Source of the DNA: an uncultured Lachnospiraceae bacterium
GTDB taxonomy: Bacteria; Bacillota; Clostridia; Lachnospirales; Lachnospiraceae
DNA length: 10,106 nt
Direction of reading: 5' to 3'
NCBI GenBank assembly: GCA_937915975.1
Contig: CALGGL010000125.1
Location: 1 to 10,106 of the forward strand
Every line of letters begins with the position of its first letter. The first letter of the stretch is position 1. A model generated the notes under the pieces. That model saw nothing but the letters and a program-made list of their open reading frames with translations, was not told the origin of the DNA and did not search any database. Below are positions 1-6,995 of this stretch, piece by piece. The position numbers were made by a program, and so were the translations under genes.

Positions 1-118
1 CAAAACATACAAGCACTTTCGATAAACAGCTTATGCACAATAATATAAAACAAATCAAATATTTAAATAAACTAAATAAATATAATCTCTTCTCTCTGTA
101 TATCAATAAATAATTCAT
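1..118 (-). CDS. 5' part of an unrecognised gene running off the left edge (at least 39 codons)
   Basis: Reading the minus strand from an ATG at 118-116, the frame stays open to base 1, giving 39 residues. It begins MNYLLIYREKRLYLF and continues as a hydrophobic stretch rich in Leu, Ile, Cys and Phe. That profile fits an N-terminal membrane anchor or signal peptide; an Ile-Ser-Cys near residues 29-31 is only a poor lipobox match. Support is mainly from signals: AAAGGA (127-132) lies 8 nt before the ATG, and a strong extended -10 promoter (160-188) lies just upstream. Codons are very AT-rich, as in the surrounding non-coding DNA, so an open frame of this length carries some weight but is not proof. 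I cannot name a family. It follows the ppdK terminator, so it would be its own transcription unit. The 3' part is missing. Confidence 0.45.
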   Translation of the reverse strand, partial: MNYLLIYREKRLYLFSLFKYLICFILLCISCLSKVLVCF

Positions 119-126
119 TTCAATCA

Positions 127-132
127 TCCTTT
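127..132 (-). promoter_or_regulatory. Ribosome binding site of the left-edge gene
   Basis: The minus strand reads AAAGGA, then 8 nt, then ATG at 118. This spacing is normal for Firmicutes and is the main reason for choosing this start. Confidence 0.45.
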
Positions 133-159
133 ATTGTAATCACACAATAGTACAATAAG

Positions 160-188
160 ATTATAACAAAATTCATAGAAAATCACAA
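160..188 (-). promoter_or_regulatory. Predicted sigma-A promoter, extended -10, for the left-edge gene
   Basis: On the minus strand, TTGTGA (183-188, 4 of 6 matches to TTGACA) is followed by a 17-nt spacer and a perfect TATAAT (160-165). The bases before the -10 read TGT, which makes the TGn extended -10 element. Transcription would begin near 153, leaving a leader of about 35 nt that contains the AAAGGA ribosome binding site. The promoter lies downstream of the ppdK terminator and so would drive a separate transcript leaving the window at base 1. Confidence 0.55.
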
Positions 189-243
189 CATAATCAAACA
201 AATGATAATGCATAGTAATAACCTACTAACAAATCACTGCACT

Positions 244-277
244 TAAAACTCCCCTTCGGCATTAGCCAAAGGGGAGT
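244..277 (-). terminator. Rho-independent terminator of ppdK
   Basis: Bases 248-260 pair with 265-277 (13 positions, one C/A mismatch) around a four-base ATTA loop. The outer stem is ACTCCCCTT with AAGGGGAGT. On the minus strand the stem is followed by TTTT (247-244). It begins about 50 nt after the ppdK stop codon. No gene points at it from the other side, so it is assigned to ppdK. Confidence 0.85.
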
Positions 278-329
278 CCCGATAATAATTGCTTCAATTA
301 TAATCTCATGATCAGCCGCTTATTCTATA

Positions 330-2966
330 TTACTCATTAGCTATAGCAGCCTGTGCAGCAGCCAAGCGTGCAACAGGTACACGGAATGGTGAACATGAAA
401 CATAGTCAAGACCGATCTTATGACAGAACTCAACTGATGTAGGATCTCCACCGTGCTCACCACAGATACCGATGTGAAGGTTAGGATTAACCGGCTTACC
501 AAGCTTGATAGCCATCTCCATTAACTTACCAACACCTGTCTGGTCTAACTTAGCAAACGGATCATTCTCGAAGATCTTTGTATCATAGTAAGCCTCTAAG
601 AACTTACCTGCATCATCACGAGAGAATCCAAATGTCATCTGTGTAAGGTCGTTAGTACCGAAGCAGAAGAAATCAGCCTCCTTAGCAATCTCATCAGCTG
701 TAAGAGCTGCACGAGGAATCTCGATCATTGTACCAACCTCATACTCAAGGTTAACACCTGCTGCCTTAATCTCCTCATCTGCTGTCTCAACAACAACCTT
801 CTTAACGAACTTTAACTCTTTGATCTCACATACAAGCGGGATCATGATCTCCGGCTTAACTGTCCAGTCAGCATGTGCTTTCTGAACTTCAATAGCTGCG
901 CGGATAACAGCCTTGGTCTGCATCTTAGCGATCTCAGGATATGTTACTGCAAGACGACATCCACGATGACCCATCATAGGGTTGAACTCCTTAAGACTTT
1001 CAACGATCTCTTTAACCTCGTCTAATGTCTTACCAAGATCCTCTGCAAGCTTCTTCTGCTCTGCTTCCTCGTGAGGAACAAACTCATGAAGCGGTGGATC
1101 AAGGAAACGGATGGTAACGGGATTACCCTCAAGAGCCTCATAAAGAGCCTTGAAGTCACTCTGCTGATATGGAAGAATCTTATCAAGAGCCTTCTCTCTA
1201 GCCTCAACAGTATCAGCACAGATCATCTCACGGAATGCTGCAATTCTGTCTTCCTCGAAGAACATATGCTCTGTACGGCAAAGTCCGATACCCTCAGCAC
1301 CAAGCTCTCTAGCCTTCTTAGCATCTGCAGGTGTATCAGCATTAGTACGAACCTTAAGCTTTCTGTACTTGTCAGCCCAATCCATGATACGTCCGAACTC
1401 TCCTGCGATAGTAGCATCAACTGTAGGAATCTCTCCCTCGTAAATGTTACCTGTAGAACCGTCGATTGAAATATAGTCACCCTCTTTGAAGGTCTTACCT
1501 GCTAATGTGAACTGCTTGTTCTCCTCATCCATGTTGATATCGCCACATCCTGATACACAGCATGTACCCATACCACGGGCAACAACGGCTGCATGAGATG
1601 TCATACCACCACGAACTGTAAGGATACCCTGTGCAGACTTCATACCTGTAATATCCTCAGGTGATGTCTCAAGACGAACAAGAACAACCTTCTCTCCTCT
1701 TTCTGCCCAAGCAACTGCATCATCAGCTGTAAATACTGCCTTACCACAAGCAGCTCCGGGAGAAGCACCAAGTCCTTTTCCAAGAGGTGTAGCTGCTTTA
1801 AGTGCTGCTGCATCAAACTGTGGATGAAGAAGTGTATCAAGGTTACGAGGATCGATCATAGCTACAGCTTCCTTCTCTGTCTTATGTCCCTCATCTACAA
1901 GGTCACAAGCAATCTTCAAAGCTGCCGGAGCTGTTCTCTTACCGTTACGACACTGAAGCATGTATAACTTCTTATTCTCAACTGTAAACTCCATATCCTG
2001 CATATCATGATAGTGATTCTCTAAGATATCACAAACCTTGATAAACTCTGCATAAGCCTCAGGGAACTCCTGCTCCATCTGAGCGATCGGCATCGGTGTA
2101 CGAACACCGGCAACAACGTCCTCGCCCTGTGCATTCTTAAGGAACTCACCCATAAGCTTCTTCTCACCTGTTGCAGGATCACGTGTAAATGCAACACCTG
2201 TTCCTGACTCATCATTCAAGTTACCAAATACCATAGGCATTACGTTAACAGCTGTACCCCATGAATAAGGGATATCATTATCACGACGATATACGTTAGC
2301 ACGAGGATTATCCCATGAACGGAACACTGCCTCGATAGCAAGCTTCAACTGCTCAACAGGATCTGAAGGGAAGTCCTGACCTAACTGATTCTTATACTCA
2401 GCCTTGAACTGCTCTGCAAGTGTCTTTAAGTCTGCTGCAGTAAGATCTACATCATACTTAACGCCCTTCTCTTCCTTCATCTTATCAATCAACTGCTCAA
2501 AATACTTCTTACCAACTTCCATAACGACATCCGAGAACATCTGGATGAAACGTCTGTATGAGTCGTATACGAAACGCTCAAAGGCTGGATCCGGATTACC
2601 TGCGATCATAGAAGCAACAACATCGTCATTAAGACCAAGATTAAGGATTGTATCCATCATACCCGGCATTGAAGCTCTAGCACCTGAACGAACTGATACG
2701 AGAAGCGGATTCTCCTTATCACCGAACTTCTTGCCGTTGATCTCCTCCATCTTCTTAACACCTTCCATAGCCTGAGCCATGATCTCGTCATTGATCTTAC
2801 GTCCGTCCTCGTAGTACTGTGTACAAGCTTCTGTTGTAATCGTGAAGCCCTGTGGTACAGGAAGACCGATGCTTGTCATTTCTGCGAGGTTAGCACCCTT
2901 ACCTCCAAGCAGGTTACGCATAGTCATGTCGCCTTCGCTGAACATGTAGACCCATTTGTTTGCCAT
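330..2966 (-). CDS. ppdK: Pyruvate, phosphate dikinase
   Basis: Cytoplasmic enzyme that reversibly interconverts ATP, pyruvate and phosphate with AMP, PEP and pyrophosphate. In anaerobic Firmicutes it can serve glycolysis with pyrophosphate or PEP formation. The 878 residues match the usual bacterial length (about 875). Domains in order: N-terminal ATP-grasp nucleotide-binding domain (about 1-340, with the GGKGANLAEM segment at 21-30 and SVRSGARASMPGMMDT at 91-106); swivelling phosphohistidine domain (about 390-510) with GGMTSHAAVVARGMG and the phospho-carrier His458; C-terminal PEP/pyruvate barrel (about 535-875) with GLCRTEH (Arg564), GTNDLTQM (770-777) and catalytic Cys835 in GICGEHGG. All key residues are present. 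Thr456, next to the catalytic His, is the residue phosphorylated by regulatory proteins in plants and some bacteria; no such regulator is encoded here. The start is supported by AGGAGG about 10 nt upstream. It is monocistronic, with its own promoter and terminator. Confidence 0.99.
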   Translation of the reverse strand: MANKWVYMFSEGDMTMRNLLGGKGANLAEMTSIGLPVPQGFTITTEACTQYYEDGRKINDEIMAQAMEGVKKMEEINGKKFGDKENPLLVSVRSGARASMPGMMDTILNLGLNDDVVASMIAGNPDPAFERFVYDSYRRFIQMFSDVVMEVGKKYFEQLIDKMKEEKGVKYDVDLTAADLKTLAEQFKAEYKNQLGQDFPSDPVEQLKLAIEAVFRSWDNPRANVYRRDNDIPYSWGTAVNVMPMVFGNLNDESGTGVAFTRDPATGEKKLMGEFLKNAQGEDVVAGVRTPMPIAQMEQEFPEAYAEFIKVCDILENHYHDMQDMEFTVENKKLYMLQCRNGKRTAPAALKIACDLVDEGHKTEKEAVAMIDPRNLDTLLHPQFDAAALKAATPLGKGLGASPGAACGKAVFTADDAVAWAERGEKVVLVRLETSPEDITGMKSAQGILTVRGGMTSHAAVVARGMGTCCVSGCGDINMDEENKQFTLAGKTFKEGDYISIDGSTGNIYEGEIPTVDATIAGEFGRIMDWADKYRKLKVRTNADTPADAKKARELGAEGIGLCRTEHMFFEEDRIAAFREMICADTVEAREKALDKILPYQQSDFKALYEALEGNPVTIRFLDPPLHEFVPHEEAEQKKLAEDLGKTLDEVKEIVESLKEFNPMMGHRGCRLAVTYPEIAKMQTKAVIRAAIEVQKAHADWTVKPEIMIPLVCEIKELKFVKKVVVETADEEIKAAGVNLEYEVGTMIEIPRAALTADEIAKEADFFCFGTNDLTQMTFGFSRDDAGKFLEAYYDTKIFENDPFAKLDQTGVGKLMEMAIKLGKPVNPNLHIGICGEHGGDPTSVEFCHKIGLDYVSCSPFRVPVARLAAAQAAIANE

Positions 2967-2976
2967 TTGTTATCTA

Positions 2977-2982
2977 CCTCCT
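2977..2982 (-). promoter_or_regulatory. Ribosome binding site of ppdK
   Basis: The minus strand reads AGGAGG, about 10 nt before the ATG at 2966. This is a full Shine-Dalgarno match and confirms the start MANKWVYMFSEG, which is the usual N-terminus of this family. Confidence 0.85.
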
Positions 2983-3040
2983 AAGTATTCATTTTTTTCT
3001 TGCGACACAGAAAAAGGCACACTGCGTCACGCTGACATAA

Positions 3041-3049
3041 ATTATATCA
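3041..3049 (-). promoter_or_regulatory. Predicted ppdK promoter, extended -10
   Basis: The minus strand reads TGATATAAT: a perfect TATAAT (3041-3046) preceded by TGA (3047-3049), an extended -10 box. No good -35 is visible at the right distance (only T-rich sequence), which is common for extended -10 promoters. Transcription would start near 3034, giving a leader of roughly 68 nt. The leader carries a short inverted repeat (GTCA-GCG-TGAC), but I recognise no riboswitch in it. Confidence 0.6.
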
Positions 3050-3108
3050 TAAACAAAACAAATATAAAAGCCATTTTTTAACTTTTTTATAGAGAATTTT
3101 TAAATAAA

Positions 3109-3150
3109 AAATGTGTCATAGGCGTAAGTCTTGTCACATTTGATAAGACT
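3109..3150 (-). terminator. Possible weak terminator with an alternative hairpin, after the 188-residue membrane protein gene
   Basis: Two inverted repeats share bases. One pairs 3109-3115 with 3135-3141 (AAATGTG with CACATTT) and, on the minus strand, is followed by a T-rich run, so it could be a weak terminator; its 19-nt loop is large. The other pairs 3127-3136 with 3141-3150 (AGTCTT with AAGACT, then TCA with TGA, one mismatch between). The two cannot form together. Only the first has a terminator-like tail. Confidence 0.35.
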
Positions 3151-3166
3151 CATGTCCCATAACACA

Positions 3167-3733
3167 CTAATATATATTATAAACATTATATTCTATTGTT
3201 TTTATTTCATCAGAATTAGCAAATTCCGCATTGACTGTGACTGATGCATCCTTTAAATCAGTACCGTTAAATATCTGGATAATCAGTAAAAAAGCAACAT
3301 CTGTTTTTACATGATCTAAGTTTTTCTCACTATACTCTTCACTAAAGCTTACATTTATAATCTTATAATCATCGCTAAGCGATACTATTTTAAATCCAAG
3401 CATTGCATCAAGCAAATATTTCATATTGTCATTAAAAGCTTCTTCTAAACCCTCGACAGCCTTTTTACGTTGTTTTTCCGTAAATCTAACAACCACATTT
3501 CCGTCATCATTTATATATACTTTCTGACAATAATCCGTCTCCCATGATCTAAGCATTAGCTTCTCATACTTATCATAATCCTCACGAGACCAATCGTCAC
3601 AGTTTTCATCAACCAAAAGCTCAACAGGGAAAATGTAATCACTGCCTCTGTTTATAAACAGAATAACTGCTGTTACAGCTGCTGCAAGTACTATAAGTAT
3701 AACAAAAACTATAACCAGCTTTTTCTTCTTCAT
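3167..3733 (-). CDS. Small single-pass membrane protein with an extracytoplasmic domain, function unknown
   Basis: From the start used here the protein has 188 residues. It opens with MKKKKLVIVFVILIVL and one hydrophobic segment (about residues 5-27) after four lysines, so it is probably an N-in, C-out anchored protein or has an uncleaved signal peptide. The remaining 160 residues are mixed alpha/beta and rich in Asp, Glu and Lys, with no motif I recognise. A longer frame begins at 3760, overlapping the previous stop by one base. I chose the ATG at 3733 because GGAGAG (3739-3744) sits 5 nt before it and the charged-then-hydrophobic start is typical; the upstream ATG lacks a comparable site. 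It lies 26 nt after the coiled-coil gene, in the same direction, so the two are very likely cotranscribed. I cannot suggest a reaction or partner beyond that neighbour. Confidence 0.8.
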   Translation of the reverse strand: MKKKKLVIVFVILIVLAAAVTAVILFINRGSDYIFPVELLVDENCDDWSREDYDKYEKLMLRSWETDYCQKVYINDDGNVVVRFTEKQRKKAVEGLEEAFNDNMKYLLDAMLGFKIVSLSDDYKIINVSFSEEYSEKNLDHVKTDVAFLLIIQIFNGTDLKDASVTVNAEFANSDEIKTIEYNVYNIY

Positions 3734-3738
3734 AATAT

Positions 3739-3744
3739 CTCTCC
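3739..3744 (-). promoter_or_regulatory. Ribosome binding site that decides the start at 3733
   Basis: The minus strand reads GGAGAG, then 5 nt, then ATG. It lies inside the longer reading frame that starts at 3760, which argues that the first nine codons of that frame are not translated as part of the protein. Confidence 0.65.
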
Positions 3745-3759
3745 AAAAAACATAATTCA

Positions 3760-4824
3760 TTAAGCCGACACATCTATAGCCGGTGCTGACACATCCGCAG
3801 ATGCGGATACAGCTATATCCGCTCCTCCCACCGATGCCGAAAATGACGATGCATCAAAGGATGAACTTCCGTTTCCAAAGCCCGGCATGGAACTCATCTG
3901 TGCCATCTGCTGATGCTTTATAGTATCCTTAAGATAGTCCATATCAGCTTTTAAGATAGCTTTTTCTTCTGCCAATCTGTGCTTTCGTTTTACCTTTTCA
4001 AGCTCCTCTTCGCTCATATGCGGATCGAGCATCTCAAGCTCTTCCAATGCTACCATCGCTTCTTCCATCTCACGCAAAGCCTCTTCTCCAAACTCTGCAA
4101 TCTTTTCGTTTAGCTCAGCCATCATCTCTTCTGAGATTTCTTCGTTTCTTTCTTCAATCTCCTCATGCATTTCTTCAAGCATAGCCTCGCGTTCTTCAAA
4201 GATATCATCCTCAGCTTCGGATATCTCATCCTCCGCTGCTCCTATCATCTGATTTCTCATATCAGAAGAGGCCTCTTCCATCTCATCAAACCTTTCGTCA
4301 CGCTTTCTGGTTATCTCCGCAAGCTCCTCTTGTTCGATGTTATGCTTCTTCTTTCTTGCAGCCATCTCCATACGGGTTGCATGAGTAAGTGCCGTCTGAA
4401 GCTCATCGGAATCACCATCACCGCTTTGTATCTTTCTTTTTATCTCAAGCACCTTACGCTTGGCAGAAAGCATAGCCTGACCTGCAGTGATAGAATTTTT
4501 GGCACGAAGAATCTTAGTAGATATCTCCTTGTAATTGTAATTAAGTCTCTTTTTTACCTTTGGCTTATCCTTATCGGAGGTTTTTGACATTTCCCAAATA
4601 TCCTTAAGTCTACCGTCCTTTGAATAAATCGAAAACTGTCCGTTATCCTTCTTATTGTTTCTCTCAAGGTCACGAAGCATGGTTCTCATCTTTTCGGTAT
4701 TGGACATCTTCTCATTCTTAATCATTTCATTGTAAGAATTATTAATATCCGATGACATGGAATTGCCATTGGTATTCTGATAGCTGTTCAAATATGAAGT
4801 TTTCGATAAAAAACCAACATTCAT
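3760..4824 (-). CDS. Glutamate-rich coiled-coil protein, function unknown
   Basis: 354 residues with no signal peptide or membrane segment, so probably cytoplasmic. The first 60 residues are polar and rich in Asn, Ser and Met. Residues about 95-135 are basic (many Lys and Arg). Residues about 150-300 are a long helix-forming stretch dominated by Glu, Met, Ala and Arg, for example EEMHEEIEERNEEISEEM near 217-234, with heptad-like spacing typical of a coiled coil. The last 45 residues change abruptly to low-complexity Ser, Ala and Gly with a repeated Ala-Asp-Val/Ile-Ser flavour, which looks like a flexible tail. The start is supported by GGGAGG about 7 nt upstream. It probably shares a transcript with the downstream membrane protein gene and is preceded by a long untranslated leader. 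I do not recognise a characterised family; a structural or scaffold role is only a guess from the coiled coil. Confidence 0.85.
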   Translation of the reverse strand: MNVGFLSKTSYLNSYQNTNGNSMSSDINNSYNEMIKNEKMSNTEKMRTMLRDLERNNKKDNGQFSIYSKDGRLKDIWEMSKTSDKDKPKVKKRLNYNYKEISTKILRAKNSITAGQAMLSAKRKVLEIKRKIQSGDGDSDELQTALTHATRMEMAARKKKHNIEQEELAEITRKRDERFDEMEEASSDMRNQMIGAAEDEISEAEDDIFEEREAMLEEMHEEIEERNEEISEEMMAELNEKIAEFGEEALREMEEAMVALEELEMLDPHMSEEELEKVKRKHRLAEEKAILKADMDYLKDTIKHQQMAQMSSMPGFGNGSSSFDASSFSASVGGADIAVSASADVSAPAIDVSA

Positions 4825-4879
4825 AAAAGCCCTCCCTGGTATTAAATGAAATCCTTTTCTTTTCCACTATCAAATTTTC

Positions 4880-4930
4880 ATGTCACAAATAAAATGTTAC
4901 TAAGGCAACATAAATGAAATGCCACAAATA
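4880..4930 (-). repeat. Pair of 12-base direct repeats in the leader of the coiled-coil gene
   Basis: ATGTCACAAATA (4880-4891) and ATGCCACAAATA (4919-4930), plus-strand reading, differ at one base and start 39 nt apart, close to four helical turns. A small inverted repeat lies between them. They lie downstream of the predicted promoter, where a binding protein could block elongation or bind the RNA. In AT-rich DNA a chance match is possible. Confidence 0.4.
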
Positions 4931-5067
4931 TCATACCTATTATAAAAATTCGGAATACAAATAAGACTTATAAAACAAGCCAAAAAAGACATTTAAAACG
5001 TAGAAATAAAATTAGTAATTACCGGGTCTTCCCTGACCTTAAAATATAAATCCATTTATATACGATA

Positions 5068-5096
5068 ATTATACTATAATCTGTATCATAATACAA
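5068..5096 (-). promoter_or_regulatory. Predicted promoter of the coiled-coil gene
   Basis: The minus strand has TTGTAT (5091-5096, only 3 of 6 -35 matches), a 17-nt spacer, and a perfect TATAAT (5068-5073). Transcription would start near 5061. A second TATAAT occurs further upstream near 5149-5154 without a good -35. The spacing and perfect -10 make this the better candidate. Confidence 0.5.
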
Positions 5097-5195
5097 GAGC
5101 TATTCACAACAAAATAAACGTATAAAAACACGGATTTTCTAATTCACTATTATAGTCAATTTCCAAGCACGAACATAAAAGATACAACTAAATAA

Positions 5196-5927
5196 TTAAT
5201 CCTTAAATAAATCATTTAAATAATACCTAACTTCATCTATACCATCTATGGATTTAGTGTCCAATTTTTTGTTTTTCTTACCGTAATCCATCTGTTCACT
5301 TACAACCGTACTGTCAATAAGTGCCCAGTCATATGTACGTATTACAAATATATACACACACTGTTCATATGCATCTCCTGCATAATTTCCCGAATTTGCA
5401 TAAACCCATTTACCGTTTTTTTCAACATCATTTGAGTAGGCAACTACAACATTTGCCTCATCAGGATTTTTTGTTCCGCAATTATAATATTTTTTATTCG
5501 GTGCTGAAAAGCCTTTCGTATCCATATTATAAAATACAAAATGAGGATTGTCCGGCATAGGTACATTTTCATCGGTAAAATCATCTTTCACATATGGCTC
5601 AATAACCGCCTTGATATGAAGTGATATATACATATTAGGGAATTGAACGACAAATGTAGAAATTCCTCCAATTACAAATAAAGCCACAAAAAATATCGCA
5701 AGCGGATGCACCTTATATCCGGGATTGTCTTTTTTATATTTGCGCCATTTGACAAATCCTCTGATACTTATTATCAGAAATATTATTAATGTAATTATGA
5801 GGATAACCACGCCCTGAATAACGAAATTACTCCCGGCGGCAATCATCATAATTAAAGTCAAAAGTATAGTCAACCCACCTAAAATCAAATATGAATATAG
5901 TACAAGTGCTAAATTGGGTCTTTTCAT
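5196..5927 (-). CDS. Three-helix membrane protein with an extracytoplasmic C-terminal domain, function unknown
   Basis: 243 residues. Three hydrophobic segments are visible (about 8-30, 34-55 and 75-97), separated by a basic loop at about 56-72 (KWRKYKKDNPGYK) that should lie in the cytoplasm. The remaining 145 residues would then be outside the membrane. They are rich in Tyr, Asn and Asp, contain only two cysteines, and show no catalytic motif I know. The start MKRPNLALVLY is supported by GGAGG 6 nt upstream, inside the 18-nt gap after the lipoprotein gene. It is the last gene of a four-gene unit, so it probably works with the lipoprotein and the two membrane proteins encoded upstream. No family recognised. 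Confidence 0.85.
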   Translation of the reverse strand: MKRPNLALVLYSYLILGGLTILLTLIMMIAAGSNFVIQGVVILIITLIIFLIISIRGFVKWRKYKKDNPGYKVHPLAIFFVALFVIGGISTFVVQFPNMYISLHIKAVIEPYVKDDFTDENVPMPDNPHFVFYNMDTKGFSAPNKKYYNCGTKNPDEANVVVAYSNDVEKNGKWVYANSGNYAGDAYEQCVYIFVIRTYDWALIDSTVVSEQMDYGKKNKKLDTKSIDGIDEVRYYLNDLFKD

Positions 5928-5945
5928 AAGATTCCTCCATAAAAA

Positions 5946-6950
5946 TTATTTTCTTGATAAATCAGCATCATATTCATAAGCTCCGCCATTTGCAAAGGTT
6001 GTCTTTATATGAAGTGTGAGAATACTGCCATCATACTTATAGGTTCCTCCACATGAATTTATACCAAGCTGATTATTAGAAGGAATACTTACGCTAAATG
6101 TATTACCACTGTCAACAAGCGTAAATGAATAGCTTTCCTCATACGCACCCTGAACAAACGTATAAACACCGGTTCCATCCGGATTGATATCTACAGTAAG
6201 AGCAATATCAGTTCCCCCTCCTACCGGTTTACCGGTTCCCGACCAGCTTCCCGCAAGCTCATTAAATATTAAGTAATCCGTATTGTCCGATTCGTCATTT
6301 CCTCCATCTGCAACAGCTTCTGTATCATTAACAACTGCCGCTCCATTTGAAACACCTACCGCTTTTTCATCACCCACGCAGAGCATAAGATTATCATATT
6401 CGGTATCCGATGATGTTTTATAAAGCATACGCAGCAAAGGCTGTGTTTCCGCATCCGCAAACCCGTTTGCATCACTATATGTAATGTCAGGATAATTATA
6501 ACGAACCAAATCATACGTATTACCATATACATCTGCCAAAACAAATTCTTTCATATTATCCATTGTGATTTGAGTTGTCTGAATAGGTGTATTTGTACTT
6601 GAAACTACAACCATTGCGTAGTTACTTCCCGAAAGAGTTGAATATCCCTCTACAGATACTGTACTTCCCGAAAAATTCCATTCAGACAAACTGATATGTC
6701 CTATACTGTCAACGGTAAGATTATAACCCTGCCAATTAATTGAGGACGGAAGTCCCTCCAAAGATAATTCATTTCCTTCTGTAACTGTTTCTGTTACAAC
6801 TTCTTCCGTTTTAAAATTATCTGTTACTTCGGTATTATCTTCCGTTGTATTGGATAGCTTCCAATCCTTTGAAGAACTGTCGGAATCATTCTTATTACAT
6901 CCGCATAACATAACTGCAATTATTAAAAATGCCAAATATACCTTTTTCAT
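5946..6950 (-). CDS. Lipoprotein with a lipocalin-like C-terminal domain
   Basis: From the start chosen here the protein has 334 residues. The N-terminus MKKVYLAFLIIAVMLCGCNK is a lipoprotein signal peptide; Leu-Cys-Gly-Cys fits the lipobox, making Cys18 the lipidated residue. A Ser/Asp/Thr/Glu-rich linker follows (about 19-60). Residues about 60-195 look like a beta-rich domain of the kind often found in Firmicute surface lipoproteins. After an Asp/Asn-rich linker, residues about 231-334 start with ELAGSWSGTG and include NPDGTGVYTF and GGTYKYDGSILTLHI, a pattern typical of lipocalin-like barrels, which usually bind or shield hydrophobic ligands. That assignment is by pattern only. A longer frame starts at 6995, but GGAGG (6959-6963) and the signal peptide both point to the ATG at 6950. 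It is the third gene of the four-gene unit. Confidence 0.85.
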   Translation of the reverse strand: MKKVYLAFLIIAVMLCGCNKNDSDSSSKDWKLSNTTEDNTEVTDNFKTEEVVTETVTEGNELSLEGLPSSINWQGYNLTVDSIGHISLSEWNFSGSTVSVEGYSTLSGSNYAMVVVSSTNTPIQTTQITMDNMKEFVLADVYGNTYDLVRYNYPDITYSDANGFADAETQPLLRMLYKTSSDTEYDNLMLCVGDEKAVGVSNGAAVVNDTEAVADGGNDESDNTDYLIFNELAGSWSGTGKPVGGGTDIALTVDINPDGTGVYTFVQGAYEESYSFTLVDSGNTFSVSIPSNNQLGINSCGGTYKYDGSILTLHIKTTFANGGAYEYDADLSRK

Positions 6951-6958
6951 ATCTTTTT

Positions 6959-6963
6959 CCTCC
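6959..6963 (-). promoter_or_regulatory. Ribosome binding site that decides the lipoprotein start
   Basis: The minus strand reads GGAGG, then 8 nt, then the ATG at 6950 of the lipoprotein signal peptide. The frame beginning at 6995 has no such site and would put 15 extra, partly charged residues ahead of the signal peptide. Confidence 0.75.
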
Positions 6964-6995
6964 ATATTGAAATAAAGTTTCATACAATAATTCAT

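Larger units (their letters stand above)
4825..5195 (-). other. Intergenic region with a long leader for the coiled-coil gene
   Basis: This AT-rich gap of 371 nt holds a promoter (5068-5096) and, downstream of it, a leader of about 235 nt. The leader contains a small hairpin (5025-5038, GGTC with GACC), two near-identical 12-base direct repeats (4880-4891 and 4919-4930), and a weak hairpin between them (4894-4911, ATGTT with AACAT). Two very short frames (5055-4993 and 4992-4900, minus strand) lack ribosome binding sites. I see no known riboswitch consensus. I also see no convincing terminator for the gene ending at 5196, so some read-through from upstream is possible. Confidence 0.5.

Noticed and set aside
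1071..2775. Open frames inside ppdK on both strands, such as 1071-1469 and 2404-2775 plus and 1223-1480 minus
   Set aside because: They lie wholly within an unmistakable gene, have no ribosome binding sites, and have unnatural compositions. They are shadows of ppdK codon use.
3111..3140. TGTG and CACA half-sites resembling a CRP/FNR-family operator
   Set aside because: The spacing is far too wide for such a site and the halves are explained by the local inverted repeats.
3734..3760. Nine extra N-terminal codons for the small membrane protein (start at 3760)
   Set aside because: The ribosome binding site GGAGAG lies inside these codons and points to the ATG at 3733.
4165..4587. 140-codon plus-strand frame opposite the coiled-coil gene
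   Set aside because: It arises from the Glu-rich repeat codons (GAA/GAG read backwards as Leu and Phe codons); there is no ribosome binding site.
4900..4992. 30-codon minus-strand frame in the leader as an independent gene
   Set aside because: No ribosome binding site and nothing protein-like about the product; kept only as a comment in the leader findings.
6951..6995. Fifteen extra N-terminal codons for the lipoprotein (start at 6995)
   Set aside because: They would disrupt the lipoprotein signal peptide, and GGAGG points to the ATG at 6950.
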